Positions 1 to 7,284 are shown, counted from the stretch's first letter. The stretch: 14,458 nt of DNA from M55B165 sp051744245 (GCA_051744245.1 JBNJCV010000047.1:1-14458); one strand, 5' to 3'. Notes: generated by a model not told the origin, from the letters alone. Program-made: numbers and translations.

Positions 1-579
1 CCATTTAATACGAAAGAAGCTTCAGAATTAATCACACACGGCAAGAGAGTAAAGATTGACCTGGGTTATGCAAAAACAAATGAGGAAGCTAGATATTTTT
101 CTATGATGGTGGATGTCGGATTTGTACCAAAGTTAATAGAAGGAGTCAATCTAGAAGTCAAGAAAAGGTTGGGGAACTTTGCATATCTGTTTTCTGGAAT
201 TAAACAACTCTTAACATATAAATGGCATAATATCCATGTTGAGCATAAATTTCATTCTGTGGGCTATTTCGTAACAGTTTCAAATTCTAAAGGCTATGGC
301 GGGGAGTATCAAATAGCAAACAAGGCTAGCACAACAGATGGCCTTCTTGACTTGGTTGTTATCAGCAGGAAGAGTTGGTGGAAAATAATAAAATTTATTT
401 TCTTATTGTCAATTGGGAAATCAAATTCATTCTTAAGGGAAGAATATTATAAAATAAAAGAAGCGCATATTTATTCCAAACACAAAATGTTGGTTCAAGC
501 GGATGGGGAATTGATAGGGACAGCGCCAGTAGATGTCAAAGTTGTTCCAAAAGCATTGACCGTAATGGTTAAGAGATAA
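1..579 (+). CDS. Diacylglycerol/lipid kinase family protein, C-terminal part (5' end outside window)
   Basis: The reading frame is open from base 1, so the first ATG (base 103) is internal and the N-terminal nucleotide-binding part lies off the window; 192 residues are visible. The family (DgkB/YegS/LCB5-like) phosphorylates diacylglycerol or related lipids at the inner membrane face using ATP. The visible half matches the family's C-terminal beta-sandwich domain: the segment LGNFAYLFSGIKQLL, then a GYGGEY...ASTTDGLLDLVVI stretch, and near the end VQADGELIGTAPVDVKVVPK, the characteristic DGE-containing strand with the proline-lysine close. One oddity is that the usual MAGxGFDA segment reads MMVDVGFVP here, so the conserved glycine and aspartate differ, which may mark a divergent subfamily. 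Substrate cannot be told. It stands alone on its strand, facing the convergent peptidase gene. Family assignment is firm; the exact activity is not. Confidence 0.85.
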   Translation, partial: PFNTKEASELITHGKRVKIDLGYAKTNEEARYFSMMVDVGFVPKLIEGVNLEVKKRLGNFAYLFSGIKQLLTYKWHNIHVEHKFHSVGYFVTVSNSKGYGGEYQIANKASTTDGLLDLVVISRKSWWKIIKFIFLLSIGKSNSFLREEYYKIKEAHIYSKHKMLVQADGELIGTAPVDVKVVPKALTVMVKR

Positions 580-646
580 TTATTATCAGCAAACAAATCT
601 AAATTTATATCTCATCATAGACTAAAATACACCTTCTATGCATTTT

Positions 647-670
647 AACCTATAACTCGACTTATAGGTT
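647..670. repeat. Perfect 9-bp inverted repeat downstream of the lipid kinase gene
   Basis: AACCTATAA, a 6-base loop CTCGAC, then TTATAGGTT. It lies 67 bases after the lipid kinase stop codon. It could serve as a weak terminator for that gene, but the stem is AT-rich and no clean T-run follows, so I do not call it an intrinsic terminator. Confidence 0.4.
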
Positions 671-809
671 AGGTTCATAATATTTTAACTAATCTGCTTA
701 AAATCTTATAAATTAATTTAATAAAAAATCCTTAGAAAACCCTATAAATAGCTTTAAAGTTTAATACTGTAATCCAAATATTTTTTGAGTATTATTAAAA
801 ACTTGTTTT

Positions 810-880
810 TGATTCAAGGACGTTGGTCACCTTAGTGGCTGCACTGAATGGCTGGCCCGGGTTGCGAAATTTCGAACCAA
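810..880. repeat. Structured intergenic repeat, copy 1
   Basis: This copy and the one at 2336-2410 share their last 16 bases exactly (CGAAATTTCGAACCAA, here 865-880), a related GGCTG-CCC block just before, and a TGRTTC start, in the same orientation. The 16-base core contains the palindrome CGAAATTTCG, here extended to GGTT-G-...-AACC (860-878). A short hairpin TTAGTG/CACTGA with loop GCTG lies at about 832-847. The element abuts the 3' end of the peptidase gene (stop at 893-895, minus strand). Function is unknown; on the minus strand it could also slow or end transcription, although no T-run follows. The rest of the 580-892 gap holds only the inverted repeat at 647-670. Confidence 0.6.
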
Positions 881-892
881 TTTTTAAAAGAG

Positions 893-2158
893 CTAATAAG
901 AATAAACAAGTTCCGAGATTAACTCTGTAAGTTCAACAATCCTATAAAAATTGATAATTTCAGGGTTATCCTCAGACGTATGGGTTATATTCTGATTATC
1001 CATATTTTCAATAAACCATTGGGATGTAACTGCAATTGCTGGTACTCCATTCTGGATAAAAAGACCATGATCCCCCTGTACCCATTGTTTTCCTTCAGTT
1101 ATCTCAGAATAATTATCCATAATTCTTAGTGCTTTCGATTTCATATCGTTAGAAATATTAAAAAATGAAATTGCGGATTTTCCCTCTTTGTATCCGGCAC
1201 CATCTATATTTATATTTAACATAATTTCTTCAAATTTCCCTTGGTTGACCTCAATATAATTCATCTGGCCAGGAACAGAATAATAATCTTCACCATTTAA
1301 AGCAACCAGCTCAAGCTGTGTTTTTCCTTTAAAATCCTTAAGTAATTCTGCTAATAGCAATAATATTGTTACGCCAGTCCCATTATCCATTGCACCGGGA
1401 GTTCCCTTTTTTGCATCAATATGGGCTGTTATAACTATTCTTTTATCACTACTGTCTCCCTTTTGCCCGATAATATTATAACCTTTGCTTGGTATGCGAT
1501 TTGAGATTGACTTAATTTTTGCCTGTTTTCCGATAAACTGTAAAAGCCTTTTGCCTTCTTCTTCTGCCGTATAAACAGACGGGACATCAAAGTCACCATC
1601 CTCAATAAGTGGGAAAGGATATACGCCCCCGGCTAGAGCGGAATTTCTTCCGGTTGCACAGATAATAGCTTTTGCACCGCTATTTTCCAGTAGTTTTACT
1701 ATTTTTTTATGCTCTTTCGTATTATAGAAAACAAAATTTTTTGGCATTATTTGTTCTTTTGCAATGTCTCCATACAATAAAATTATCTTTTCCTTATAAT
1801 CGTTATTTTCCAGATCTGAAATACAATTTGCACCTAGAACCTTGGCCTTAGTCGAACAACCAAGTGAGTATGGACTCACCAAAACATTAAATCTTGTTCC
1901 ATCAACTGTTAGCTCCGCGCCACCATCAGACCAGTCGGTCGCTTTAAATTCATATGATTGTGCTTTCCATTTAAAAGACAGGAGCTTTTTTTCAAAAAAG
2001 TCTGTAGCAGCTAAATTGCCATTACTTCCCACACATCTTTCCGGAATATCTAAACATAATGTTTTTATGTATGATTTGCTTTTCTTAAGGAGTTTATTTT
2101 TTTGTTCCAGGCTATGATCCATATTTTTCTCTTTCTGATTTCCTCTGTTTTTGCACAT
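893..2158 (-). CDS. M28-family zinc metallopeptidase (aminopeptidase-like) with PA-like insert
   Basis: A 421-residue protein of the M28 (aminopeptidase S/Y, glutamate carboxypeptidase-like) co-catalytic zinc family. Visible ligands in order: H246 in TAHIDAKKG (HxD), D258 in GAMDNGTG, E290-D291 in LNGEDYYSVPG (general base plus metal ligand), D319 in NIDGAG, and H393 in THTSEDNPE. GDHGLFIQNGVPAIAVTS (362-379) is a further typical M28 segment. Residues about 95-200, before the catalytic core, look like the PA-type insert often found in this family. The second acid of the usual EE pair is D. No signal peptide or membrane segment is visible, so it is probably cytoplasmic. Peptide substrate is unknown. 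The first ATG has no clear ribosome site; Met13 (base 2122), preceded by a purine-rich AGAAAGAGAAA, is an equally good start. The gene stands alone between two repeat copies and is transcribed toward the lipid kinase gene. Family is confident, specificity is not. Confidence 0.88.
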   Translation of the reverse strand: MCKNRGNQKEKNMDHSLEQKNKLLKKSKSYIKTLCLDIPERCVGSNGNLAATDFFEKKLLSFKWKAQSYEFKATDWSDGGAELTVDGTRFNVLVSPYSLGCSTKAKVLGANCISDLENNDYKEKIILLYGDIAKEQIMPKNFVFYNTKEHKKIVKLLENSGAKAIICATGRNSALAGGVYPFPLIEDGDFDVPSVYTAEEEGKRLLQFIGKQAKIKSISNRIPSKGYNIIGQKGDSSDKRIVITAHIDAKKGTPGAMDNGTGVTILLLLAELLKDFKGKTQLELVALNGEDYYSVPGQMNYIEVNQGKFEEIMLNINIDGAGYKEGKSAISFFNISNDMKSKALRIMDNYSEITEGKQWVQGDHGLFIQNGVPAIAVTSQWFIENMDNQNITHTSEDNPEIINFYRIVELTELISELVYSY

Positions 2159-2335
2159 CCAGAATGTTACTGTTCCGGTTTTATTACCCTATTTTATTTA
2201 GGTATTAAATTTGTGCCCTCGCAACTTTAATAGCATTTAATCAGGTATATATGAAGTTTTAAATTTAAAGTCGGCTAATTTGAATAATTAGTAGAAGATT
2301 GAACTTTATCAAAATATTAATGTTTTAACAATAGC
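2159..2335 (-). promoter_or_regulatory. Upstream region of the M28 peptidase gene, tentative promoter
   Basis: This AT-rich non-coding stretch lies upstream of the peptidase start. On the minus strand a TTGCGA followed after 18 bases by TAAATA could be a -35/-10 pair, but both boxes are imperfect. No open frame of note or strong hairpin is seen in this part of the gap. Confidence 0.25.
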
Positions 2336-2410
2336 TGGTTCCTTTGTTAGTGGAGAGCCGGAGGGCCTTCGTTCGGATTGGCTGCCCCAAGTAACGAAAT
2401 TTCGAACCAA
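2336..2410. repeat. Structured intergenic repeat, copy 2
   Basis: Partner of the element at 810-880 in the same orientation; bases 2395-2410 are identical to 865-880. This copy can fold over its whole length: outer TGGTTC (2336-2341) with GAACCA near the right end, TTTGTTA with TAACGAA inside it (one G-T pair), then AGCC with GGCT around the centre. It is clearly more GC-rich than the surrounding intergenic DNA. It sits between the peptidase promoter region and the toxin-antitoxin pair. Bases 2411-2493, up to the toxin start, are AT-rich with no certain promoter. Confidence 0.6.
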
Positions 2411-2493
2411 ATTTTATATAATTTACAAGTTATTATAAGATTGTTCTTTAAACTATTATAGACATAAAGCACACAATGTACTATTATTAATAT

Positions 2494-2778
2494 ATGAAAT
2501 ATCATGCTTGGAATAATGATAAGAATGAGAAACTTAAAAAAGAAAGAGGTATTTCTTTTGAAGATGTTATTTATTATATAGAGCATGGTAAGCTAATTAC
2601 AATATTAAAACATAAAAATCAAAAGAAATACCCGGGACAAAGAATATATGTATTAGAGATAAATAGTTATATATATCTTGTTCCTTTTATTGAAACGGAA
2701 AATGAAATATTTCTAAAGACTGTTATTCCTAGCAGAAAGGCGACCAAAAAATATTTGGAGGTACAGGATGAAAAATAA
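2494..2778 (+). CDS. BrnT/RelE-like putative toxin of a type II toxin-antitoxin pair
   Basis: A 94-residue basic protein. The N-terminus reads AWNNDKNEKLKKERGISFEDV (residues 5-25), matching the BrnT pattern (W..xKN..L.KE.GISFED). It continues with GQRIYVLEINSYIYLVPFI and ends with IFLKTVIPSRKATKKYLE (72-89), a lysine/arginine-rich last strand as in RelE-superfold ribonuclease toxins. It is followed, with an 11-base overlap, by a CopG-type protein; toxin-first order is typical of BrnT-BrnA. I infer a ribosome-independent or mRNA-cleaving RNase that inhibits growth until bound by its partner; this is not shown by sequence. No good Shine-Dalgarno precedes the ATG. Autorepression by the antitoxin-toxin complex at the upstream region is expected for this family. 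It could be a DUF4258-like relative rather than BrnT proper. Confidence 0.72.
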   Translation: MKYHAWNNDKNEKLKKERGISFEDVIYYIEHGKLITILKHKNQKKYPGQRIYVLEINSYIYLVPFIETENEIFLKTVIPSRKATKKYLEVQDEK

Positions 2779-3055
2779 ATTGGATAGTGAAGAAAAAGAA
2801 ATATTAGATGATTACGAAAAAGATGAATTTGTTGAAATTCCTGAAATGGATTCACAAATAAAAAGACATGTAGAATATGCAAAAGCGACATTCCGAAAAG
2901 ATAAAAGAATAAATTTACGTATATCTCAAAAAGATCTGGAATCCATTCAACGAAAGGCTCTTGAAGAAGGTATTCCATACCAGACTTTGATATCAAGTCT
3001 TATTCATAAATATATTAGTGGAAAATTGGTAGAAAAAGTTTTGATAAAGAAATAG
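2768..3055 (+). CDS. CopG/ribbon-helix-helix antitoxin, partner of the BrnT-like toxin
   Basis: A 95-residue protein. The N-terminal 40 residues are acidic (EEKEILDDYEKDEFVEIPEMD) and are the likely toxin-binding, disordered part. Residues 47-53 (RINLRIS) form the DNA-contacting beta strand, followed by two helices, QKDLESIQRKALEEG (54-68) and PYQTLISSLIHKYISG (70-85), which fit a ribbon-helix-helix fold. The start is well supported: GGAGG at 2757-2761 lies 6 bases before the ATG, inside the toxin gene, so translation is probably coupled and the antitoxin is the better translated of the two. Its stop codon ends only 6 bases from the convergent tRNA-Gln CCA end, leaving almost no room for a terminator. 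It would neutralise the toxin and repress the pair; this is inferred from the family. Confidence 0.75.
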   Translation: MKNKLDSEEKEILDDYEKDEFVEIPEMDSQIKRHVEYAKATFRKDKRINLRISQKDLESIQRKALEEGIPYQTLISSLIHKYISGKLVEKVLIKK

Positions 3056-3061
3056 TTAATT

Positions 3062-3135
3062 TGGCTGGGGAGGGAGGATTCGAACCTCCGGTCACGGGAC
3101 CAAAACCCGCTGCCTTGCCTCTTGGCCACTCCCCA
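3062..3135 (-). tRNA. tRNA-Gln (anticodon TTG), CCA encoded
   Basis: The minus strand folds as a complete cloverleaf: acceptor TGGGGAG/CTCCCCA, D-stem GCC/GGC, anticodon stem GCGGG/CCCGT around loop TTTTGGT (TTG at positions 34-36), and T-stem GGAGG/CCTCC around TTCGAAT. The discriminator base is G and CCA is encoded. It lies 40 bases after ispE on the same strand and may be read from the same transcript. Its 3' end points to the accessory segment holding the toxin-antitoxin pair and peptidase. Confidence 0.96.
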
Positions 3136-3175
3136 ATATAAAACGAATAAATTTTATCTTAGATCTTTTTAAAAT

Positions 3176-4090
3176 TCAAATACCTACAAAACTCTGGCCT
3201 GTTGATTTCGTATGGGTTAAAAAAACACTACTAGCAATAGACTTTAGCGAATTATATATATCTCTAGCTAGCTTTAAATTATCACAAACAGCAAACACCG
3301 TGGGTCCGCTTCCCGTCATCTGGGAAGCTATTGCCCCCAACTTATTAGCTGTCTGCTTAATCTTTAATATAGTTTCATCTTCTAATAAGCCAACCTCTTC
3401 CAAGTCATTAAAAAGTCTTCTTAGGAAATTATCAAAATTTTTATTATATATATCTTCAACCAGTCTATCATGTATAGACCTTTTCTCTTTACCTGCATTA
3501 TCAAACTTTTCATAAACCTCTTTGGTGCCAAATTTTTTACCATTTTTTGCAAGTACTACCCAGTAAAAAGGTAAATTTGGTAGCTCAGAGATTATTTCCC
3601 CCCTACCTTCCGCAAGCGCTGTTCCGCCTGAAATGCAGAATGGAACATCTGATCCTATCCTGCTGGCGATATTTATAAGCTTCTTCTTGGTAAGTTTTAA
3701 GCCCAGCAATTCATTTAAGGCTACTAGAGTAGCTGCTGCATTGGTGCTGCCTCCAGCCAGACCTGCAGAAACCGGTATCGACTTCTTTATATTAATCTTA
3801 ACTGTATAATGACTAGCCAAATTATATTCCTCTAAAATCAACCTAGCTGCTTTATAAACCAAATTCCTCTCATCTAAAGGTATGTCGACATTATCAGAGG
3901 TAATAGTTATGCTAGCCGGGTTAGCTTTTTTCCTCTTTATTACTTCAAAATACAGCTCATCAGAAAGGCTTAGGCTTTGCATAATTGACTTTATATCATG
4001 GTAGCCATCATCCCTACCATTTTTGGACACGCTCAAATACAAATTTATTTTGCTTGCTGATTTTACTTTTAAGCAGTTTTTAACTTCCAT
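3176..4090 (-). CDS. ispE: 4-diphosphocytidyl-2-C-methyl-D-erythritol kinase
   Basis: A GHMP-family kinase that phosphorylates the 2-hydroxyl of CDP-methylerythritol with ATP, a step of the non-mevalonate (MEP) isoprenoid pathway in the cytoplasm. The 304-residue length is near the family norm. The N-terminal SASKINLYL carries the conserved lysine (K14); RDDGYHDIKSIMQSLSLSD (26-44) is the substrate-side motif; the ATP-binding glycine-rich loop is PVSAGLAGGSTNAA (106-119); D148 in RIGSDVPFCISGGTA is the likely catalytic base; MTGSGPTVFAV (258-268) is GHMP motif 3. It starts 25 bases after rsmA, with an AAGGGG stretch close to the ATG. It is the last protein gene of the run that starts with rubrerythrin. 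Its presence shows the organism uses the MEP pathway. Confidence 0.96.
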   Translation of the reverse strand: MEVKNCLKVKSASKINLYLSVSKNGRDDGYHDIKSIMQSLSLSDELYFEVIKRKKANPASITITSDNVDIPLDERNLVYKAARLILEEYNLASHYTVKINIKKSIPVSAGLAGGSTNAAATLVALNELLGLKLTKKKLINIASRIGSDVPFCISGGTALAEGRGEIISELPNLPFYWVVLAKNGKKFGTKEVYEKFDNAGKEKRSIHDRLVEDIYNKNFDNFLRRLFNDLEEVGLLEDETILKIKQTANKLGAIASQMTGSGPTVFAVCDNLKLARDIYNSLKSIASSVFLTHTKSTGQSFVGI

Positions 4091-4115
4091 ATTCCCCTTA
4101 ATGATAACACAATGG

Positions 4116-4973
4116 TTAGATATAAGAAATTAAGTTTTCATACAGGTAAATATACTCTTTTATAGTTAGTTCTTCTCCTCTGATGCTCTTGCTTTTCCCC
4201 ATTTCTTTTAAAATATCCTGAACTAATCCTATCTTGCCCCCAAAAGCTTTATTATTCTTTAATGAGTTTAACAATTTCTTTCTCCTGTGGGCAAAACAAC
4301 CGTCAACAAAGCTAAAGAACCCCTTTACATTCTTTCCATCTAATTTAAGATTTTTTAAAATTTTTACCACTGCTGAATCTACATTAGGCTTAGGGATAAA
4401 ACAATTCCTGGAAACTATAAACTCTATATTGTAATCCGCTAAAACATTGGCTTTTACTGTATACGCACCATAATCTTTGGTTTTAGGTTCTGCCTGTATC
4501 CTGTCTGCGATATCCTTCTGAATAGTAACATAGCCTTCATTTATATCTTTAGCTTCCCGAAAAACCTTTAAAAGGAGGGGAGCTGCTATTTTATAAGGGA
4601 GGTTTGAAACTATCTTGCTAACTCCATATTTTTCTTCAATTTCCTTATAGTCAAATTTTAGGGCATCACCTTCTATAAGTATTATTTTATCCCCTATATG
4701 AGCAGAAAATAATTTCTTAAAAACCTGGCTAAGTTTATAATCTAATTCAATGCATATTACCTTTTTAGATTCCCTTATTAGTAGCTGGGTAAGGTTTCCG
4801 ATGCCACAACCAACTTCAAGTACTCTACACCCTTTTATATTTGCAAGGCCTATTATTTTTTCTCCAATATTCGTATCTACCAAAAAGTTCTGGCCAAAAT
4901 TCTTTTTAAGCCTTATATTGTTTTCTTCAATAATTTTTAGGGTTTCTTTTGGGGTGCTAATATATGGGCCCAT
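4116..4973 (-). CDS. rsmA: 16S rRNA (adenine1518-N6/adenine1519-N6)-dimethyltransferase
   Basis: KsgA/RsmA transfers four methyl groups from S-adenosylmethionine to two adjacent adenines in the 3'-terminal hairpin of 16S rRNA during late 30S assembly. The 285-residue protein shows KKNFGQNFLVD (23-33), the SAM-binding loop EVGCGIGNLTQ (53-63), IELD (75-78) binding the ribose, GDALKFD (102-108), and the catalytic NLPY motif (124-127) in SNLPYKIAAPLLLK. The C-terminal half has the usual basic VDSAVVKI and FAHRRKKLLNSL segments. Its ATG overlaps the tatD stop codon by one base (TAATG), so translation is likely coupled; there is no separate ribosome site. Confidence 0.96.
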   Translation of the reverse strand: MGPYISTPKETLKIIEENNIRLKKNFGQNFLVDTNIGEKIIGLANIKGCRVLEVGCGIGNLTQLLIRESKKVICIELDYKLSQVFKKLFSAHIGDKIILIEGDALKFDYKEIEEKYGVSKIVSNLPYKIAAPLLLKVFREAKDINEGYVTIQKDIADRIQAEPKTKDYGAYTVKANVLADYNIEFIVSRNCFIPKPNVDSAVVKILKNLKLDGKNVKGFFSFVDGCFAHRRKKLLNSLKNNKAFGGKIGLVQDILKEMGKSKSIRGEELTIKEYIYLYENLISYI

Positions 4974-5746
4974 TATTTTAAACCAAAAAATTCTATTGCA
5001 TTTTTAGTTGTAATTTCTGAAACCTCTTCAAAGCTCATCTGCTTTATCTCAGCCAGTTTTTGAGCAATATATGTTACATAAGCAGGCTGGTTTTCTTTTC
5101 CCCTTTTAGCCTGGGGGGCTAGAAAAGGTGCATCAGTTTCCACAAATATTTTTTCCATAGGAATAAAATCTGCCGCCTCTACCGTTTTTTCTGCATTGGG
5201 AAAAGTTAATACCCCGGTAAAGGAGATATATAAACCTAAATCTAAAATTTGCCTAGCAAAATCCCTGTTACCCGAAAAGCAATGCAGCACAGCCCTGAAG
5301 TTGTTTTGTCCCGCATATTGTTCAAGTATTTCTAAGGTATCCTTATGAGCTTCCCTGTCATGCACTATTACCGGTAAATTATACTCTAGAGCAATTTCAA
5401 TTTGTGACTGGAAAGCTTTCTTTTGATCTTCTCTCCGGCTCTGGTTCCTGTAATAATCCAGGCCTGTTTCCCCAACTGCCACCACTTTTTTAGCATTGCT
5501 TTCTATTAAAGACTTAATAGCTTCTTCATGACTTTTAAAATCCCTGGCATAATGGGGGTGCATGCCAATAGAGGCAAATACATTATCAAAAGTTTCTGCA
5601 AGTTCCTTTGATTTCCTACTTCCATCAAGACTAGATCCAACATTAATAATATAATCGACTCCCCAGTTTTTTGCAGTTTTTACCGCTTCCTCCAGCGGGG
5701 TCTCCTTAAGCATATCAAGATGGGCATGGGTATCCACTAAAAACAT
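4973..5746 (-). CDS. tatD: TatD-family metal-dependent deoxyribonuclease
   Basis: A 257-residue TIM-barrel hydrolase of the TatD family, metal-dependent nucleases linked to DNA repair and fragment turnover. All metal ligands are visible: H7 and H9 in DTHAHLD, E93 in VGETGLDYYR, H129 in VIVHDREA, H155 in LHCFSGN, and D205 in VETDAPFLAP. GMHPHYA (61-67) and the closing GKENQPAYV (216-224) are also typical. It begins 2 bases after metG and overlaps rsmA by one base, so it sits in the tight RNA-processing and translation operon common in Gram-positive lineages. The precise substrate in this organism cannot be told. Confidence 0.94.
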   Translation of the reverse strand: MFLVDTHAHLDMLKETPLEEAVKTAKNWGVDYIINVGSSLDGSRKSKELAETFDNVFASIGMHPHYARDFKSHEEAIKSLIESNAKKVVAVGETGLDYYRNQSRREDQKKAFQSQIEIALEYNLPVIVHDREAHKDTLEILEQYAGQNNFRAVLHCFSGNRDFARQILDLGLYISFTGVLTFPNAEKTVEAADFIPMEKIFVETDAPFLAPQAKRGKENQPAYVTYIAQKLAEIKQMSFEEVSEITTKNAIEFFGLK

Positions 5747-5748
5747 AG

Positions 5749-7284
5749 TTACTTTTCTTTAATCCTTGGGAATAGTATTTCTTTCTCCCTAATTTTTGTG
5801 CCGCCGCTATAATAGCCCCATTTTCCATGTTCATCTAATAGAAAATCTTTGCCATTGCCACCTATTCCAAACTGGCTTAATATTTTTTGGCTTATCCCCG
5901 GCATGATAGGATAAACCATGACACTGGATAGCCTTATAGATTCTACCAGCTCATACAAGATAGCATCTAATTTTTCTGCATCCGGACTTTTGCTGCTTTT
6001 AGCTAAATTCCATGGTTCTGAGTCTTCAATATATTTGTTGGCCATGTTTATAAATTCCCAAATCTTTGACAGGTATTCAGAAAATTTAAAATCCTCTAAA
6101 TCTATTATGGCTCCAGATTTTAAGGCTTCCCACCTTTTAGCAAAGCTATCGTTATTGGATGACCTCTCTGGCACAATGCCATCCCTGAATTTTTTAATCA
6201 TGGTCATGGTCCTTGAAACTAAATTGCCTATATCATTGGAAAGGTCGCCATTATACCTTTTTACCAGGGATTCATAAGTAAAAGTCCCATCATTTCCAAA
6301 TGATATTTCCCTGGTTACAAAATACCTTATTGCATCTACCCCGTATTCTCCTGCAAGGTCATCCGGGTCCAGGGTAATCCCCTTTGACTTGGAAAGCTTT
6401 TCTTTTCCCAGAAGCACCCATCCATGGACAGCAATCTGTTCAGGCAACTCTACTCCCAAAGACATTAGTAAAGCCGGCCATATTACAGCATGGAACTTTA
6501 ATATGTCCTTTCCTATATGGTGCTGGTTGGCAGGCCAGTACTGCTTAAACAGGCTATCATCCTGGCTATAGCCCAGGGCAGAAATATAGTTTATCAGTGC
6601 ATCCACCCATACATAGCAATAATGCTTGGAATCAAAAGGCACCGGTACTCCCCAGGTAACCGTAGTCCTGGATATACTTATATCCTTCAGCCCCTGCTTG
6701 AGCAACCCCAGGACTTCGTTCCTCCTGGTTTCAGGAAAAACAAAACCAGGATTTTTTTCCAGATGTTCTATTAACCTATCCTGGTATTTAGAGAGCTTGA
6801 AGAAATAATTTTCTTCCTTGATCCTCTCTGTCTCCCTGTGGCACTCTGGGCATTTCCCTTCTACCAGCTGGGAATCCAGAAGAAAAGTCTCACAAGGTAC
6901 GCAGTAATTGCCCTCATAATGGCTTTTATAAAGGTCTCCATTGTCCCTGAGCCTGGCAAGGATAGATTGTACTGTTCTTTCATGCTTTTCATCGGTAGTC
7001 CTTATAAAACCGTCATTGGTTATATTATAAAGCTTTAGCAGCCTCTTCATGTCCGCAACCATTTTATCAACATATTCCCTGGTTTCTATTCCCTTCTCCC
7101 TGGCAGTTTTATAGATTTTTTGGCCGTGTTCATCTGACCCAGTTAGAAAATAAACATCATTTCCTTTAAGCCGGTTAAACCTGGCTACTACATCAGCTAT
7201 TATAAATTCATAAATCTGGCCTAAATGCAGCTTTGAATTCATATATGGTATAGCTGTTGTTAAGTAAAATTTTTCTTTTCCCAT
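5749..7284 (-). CDS. metG: Methionyl-tRNA synthetase (single zinc knuckle, no C-terminal tRNA-binding extension)
   Basis: A class I synthetase that charges tRNA-Met and initiator tRNA with methionine. The 511-residue protein has the HIGH-type motif as HLGQ (20-23), TGSDEHGQK (48-56), one Cys4 zinc knuckle (C128, C131, C145, C148), WVDALINYISALGY (226-239), and KLSKSKG (296-302) as the KMSKS loop, then an alpha-helical anticodon-binding domain with SEPWNLAKSS. The EMAP-like C-terminal dimerisation and tRNA-binding domain found in longer enzymes is absent. The fourth residue of the HIGH motif is Q rather than H, a conservative departure. AAGGAAAG lies about 5 bases before the ATG. It is followed by tatD after 2 bases and preceded by rsmI with a 16-base gap. 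Confidence 0.97.
   Translation of the reverse strand: MGKEKFYLTTAIPYMNSKLHLGQIYEFIIADVVARFNRLKGNDVYFLTGSDEHGQKIYKTAREKGIETREYVDKMVADMKRLLKLYNITNDGFIRTTDEKHERTVQSILARLRDNGDLYKSHYEGNYCVPCETFLLDSQLVEGKCPECHRETERIKEENYFFKLSKYQDRLIEHLEKNPGFVFPETRRNEVLGLLKQGLKDISISRTTVTWGVPVPFDSKHYCYVWVDALINYISALGYSQDDSLFKQYWPANQHHIGKDILKFHAVIWPALLMSLGVELPEQIAVHGWVLLGKEKLSKSKGITLDPDDLAGEYGVDAIRYFVTREISFGNDGTFTYESLVKRYNGDLSNDIGNLVSRTMTMIKKFRDGIVPERSSNNDSFAKRWEALKSGAIIDLEDFKFSEYLSKIWEFINMANKYIEDSEPWNLAKSSKSPDAEKLDAILYELVESIRLSSVMVYPIMPGISQKILSQFGIGGNGKDFLLDEHGKWGYYSGGTKIREKEILFPRIKEK

Noticed and set aside
103..105. ATG at 103 as the start of the lipid kinase
   Set aside because: The same frame is open from base 1 and lacks the N-terminal kinase domain, so the real start is outside the window.
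647..670. Intrinsic terminator after the lipid kinase gene
   Set aside because: The stem is perfect but AT-rich and is not followed by a T-run; kept only as an inverted repeat.
865..880. Repeat core as an att site derived from the tRNA-Gln T-arm
   Set aside because: The shared stretch is only GGTTCGAA, the generic T-loop sequence; flanks do not match the tRNA, so chance is enough to explain it.
2336..2410. Copy 2 of the repeat as an integron attC site
   Set aside because: The inner boxes read GTTA...TAAC, the opposite of the AAC...GTT outer order of attC, the GTTRRRY core is not met, and no integrase is present.
2347..2586. Minus-strand open frame of 79 codons
   Set aside because: It overlaps the structured repeat and the start of the toxin gene, has no ribosome site and no recognisable protein features.
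2667..2996. Minus-strand open frame of 109 codons antisense to the toxin-antitoxin pair
   Set aside because: It is a hydrophobic shadow frame over two well-supported overlapping genes with a clear ribosome site on the other strand.
3136..3175. Separate promoter for tRNA-Gln
   Set aside because: The gap after ispE has an AT-rich GATAAAAT stretch but no matching -35, and co-transcription with ispE is just as likely.
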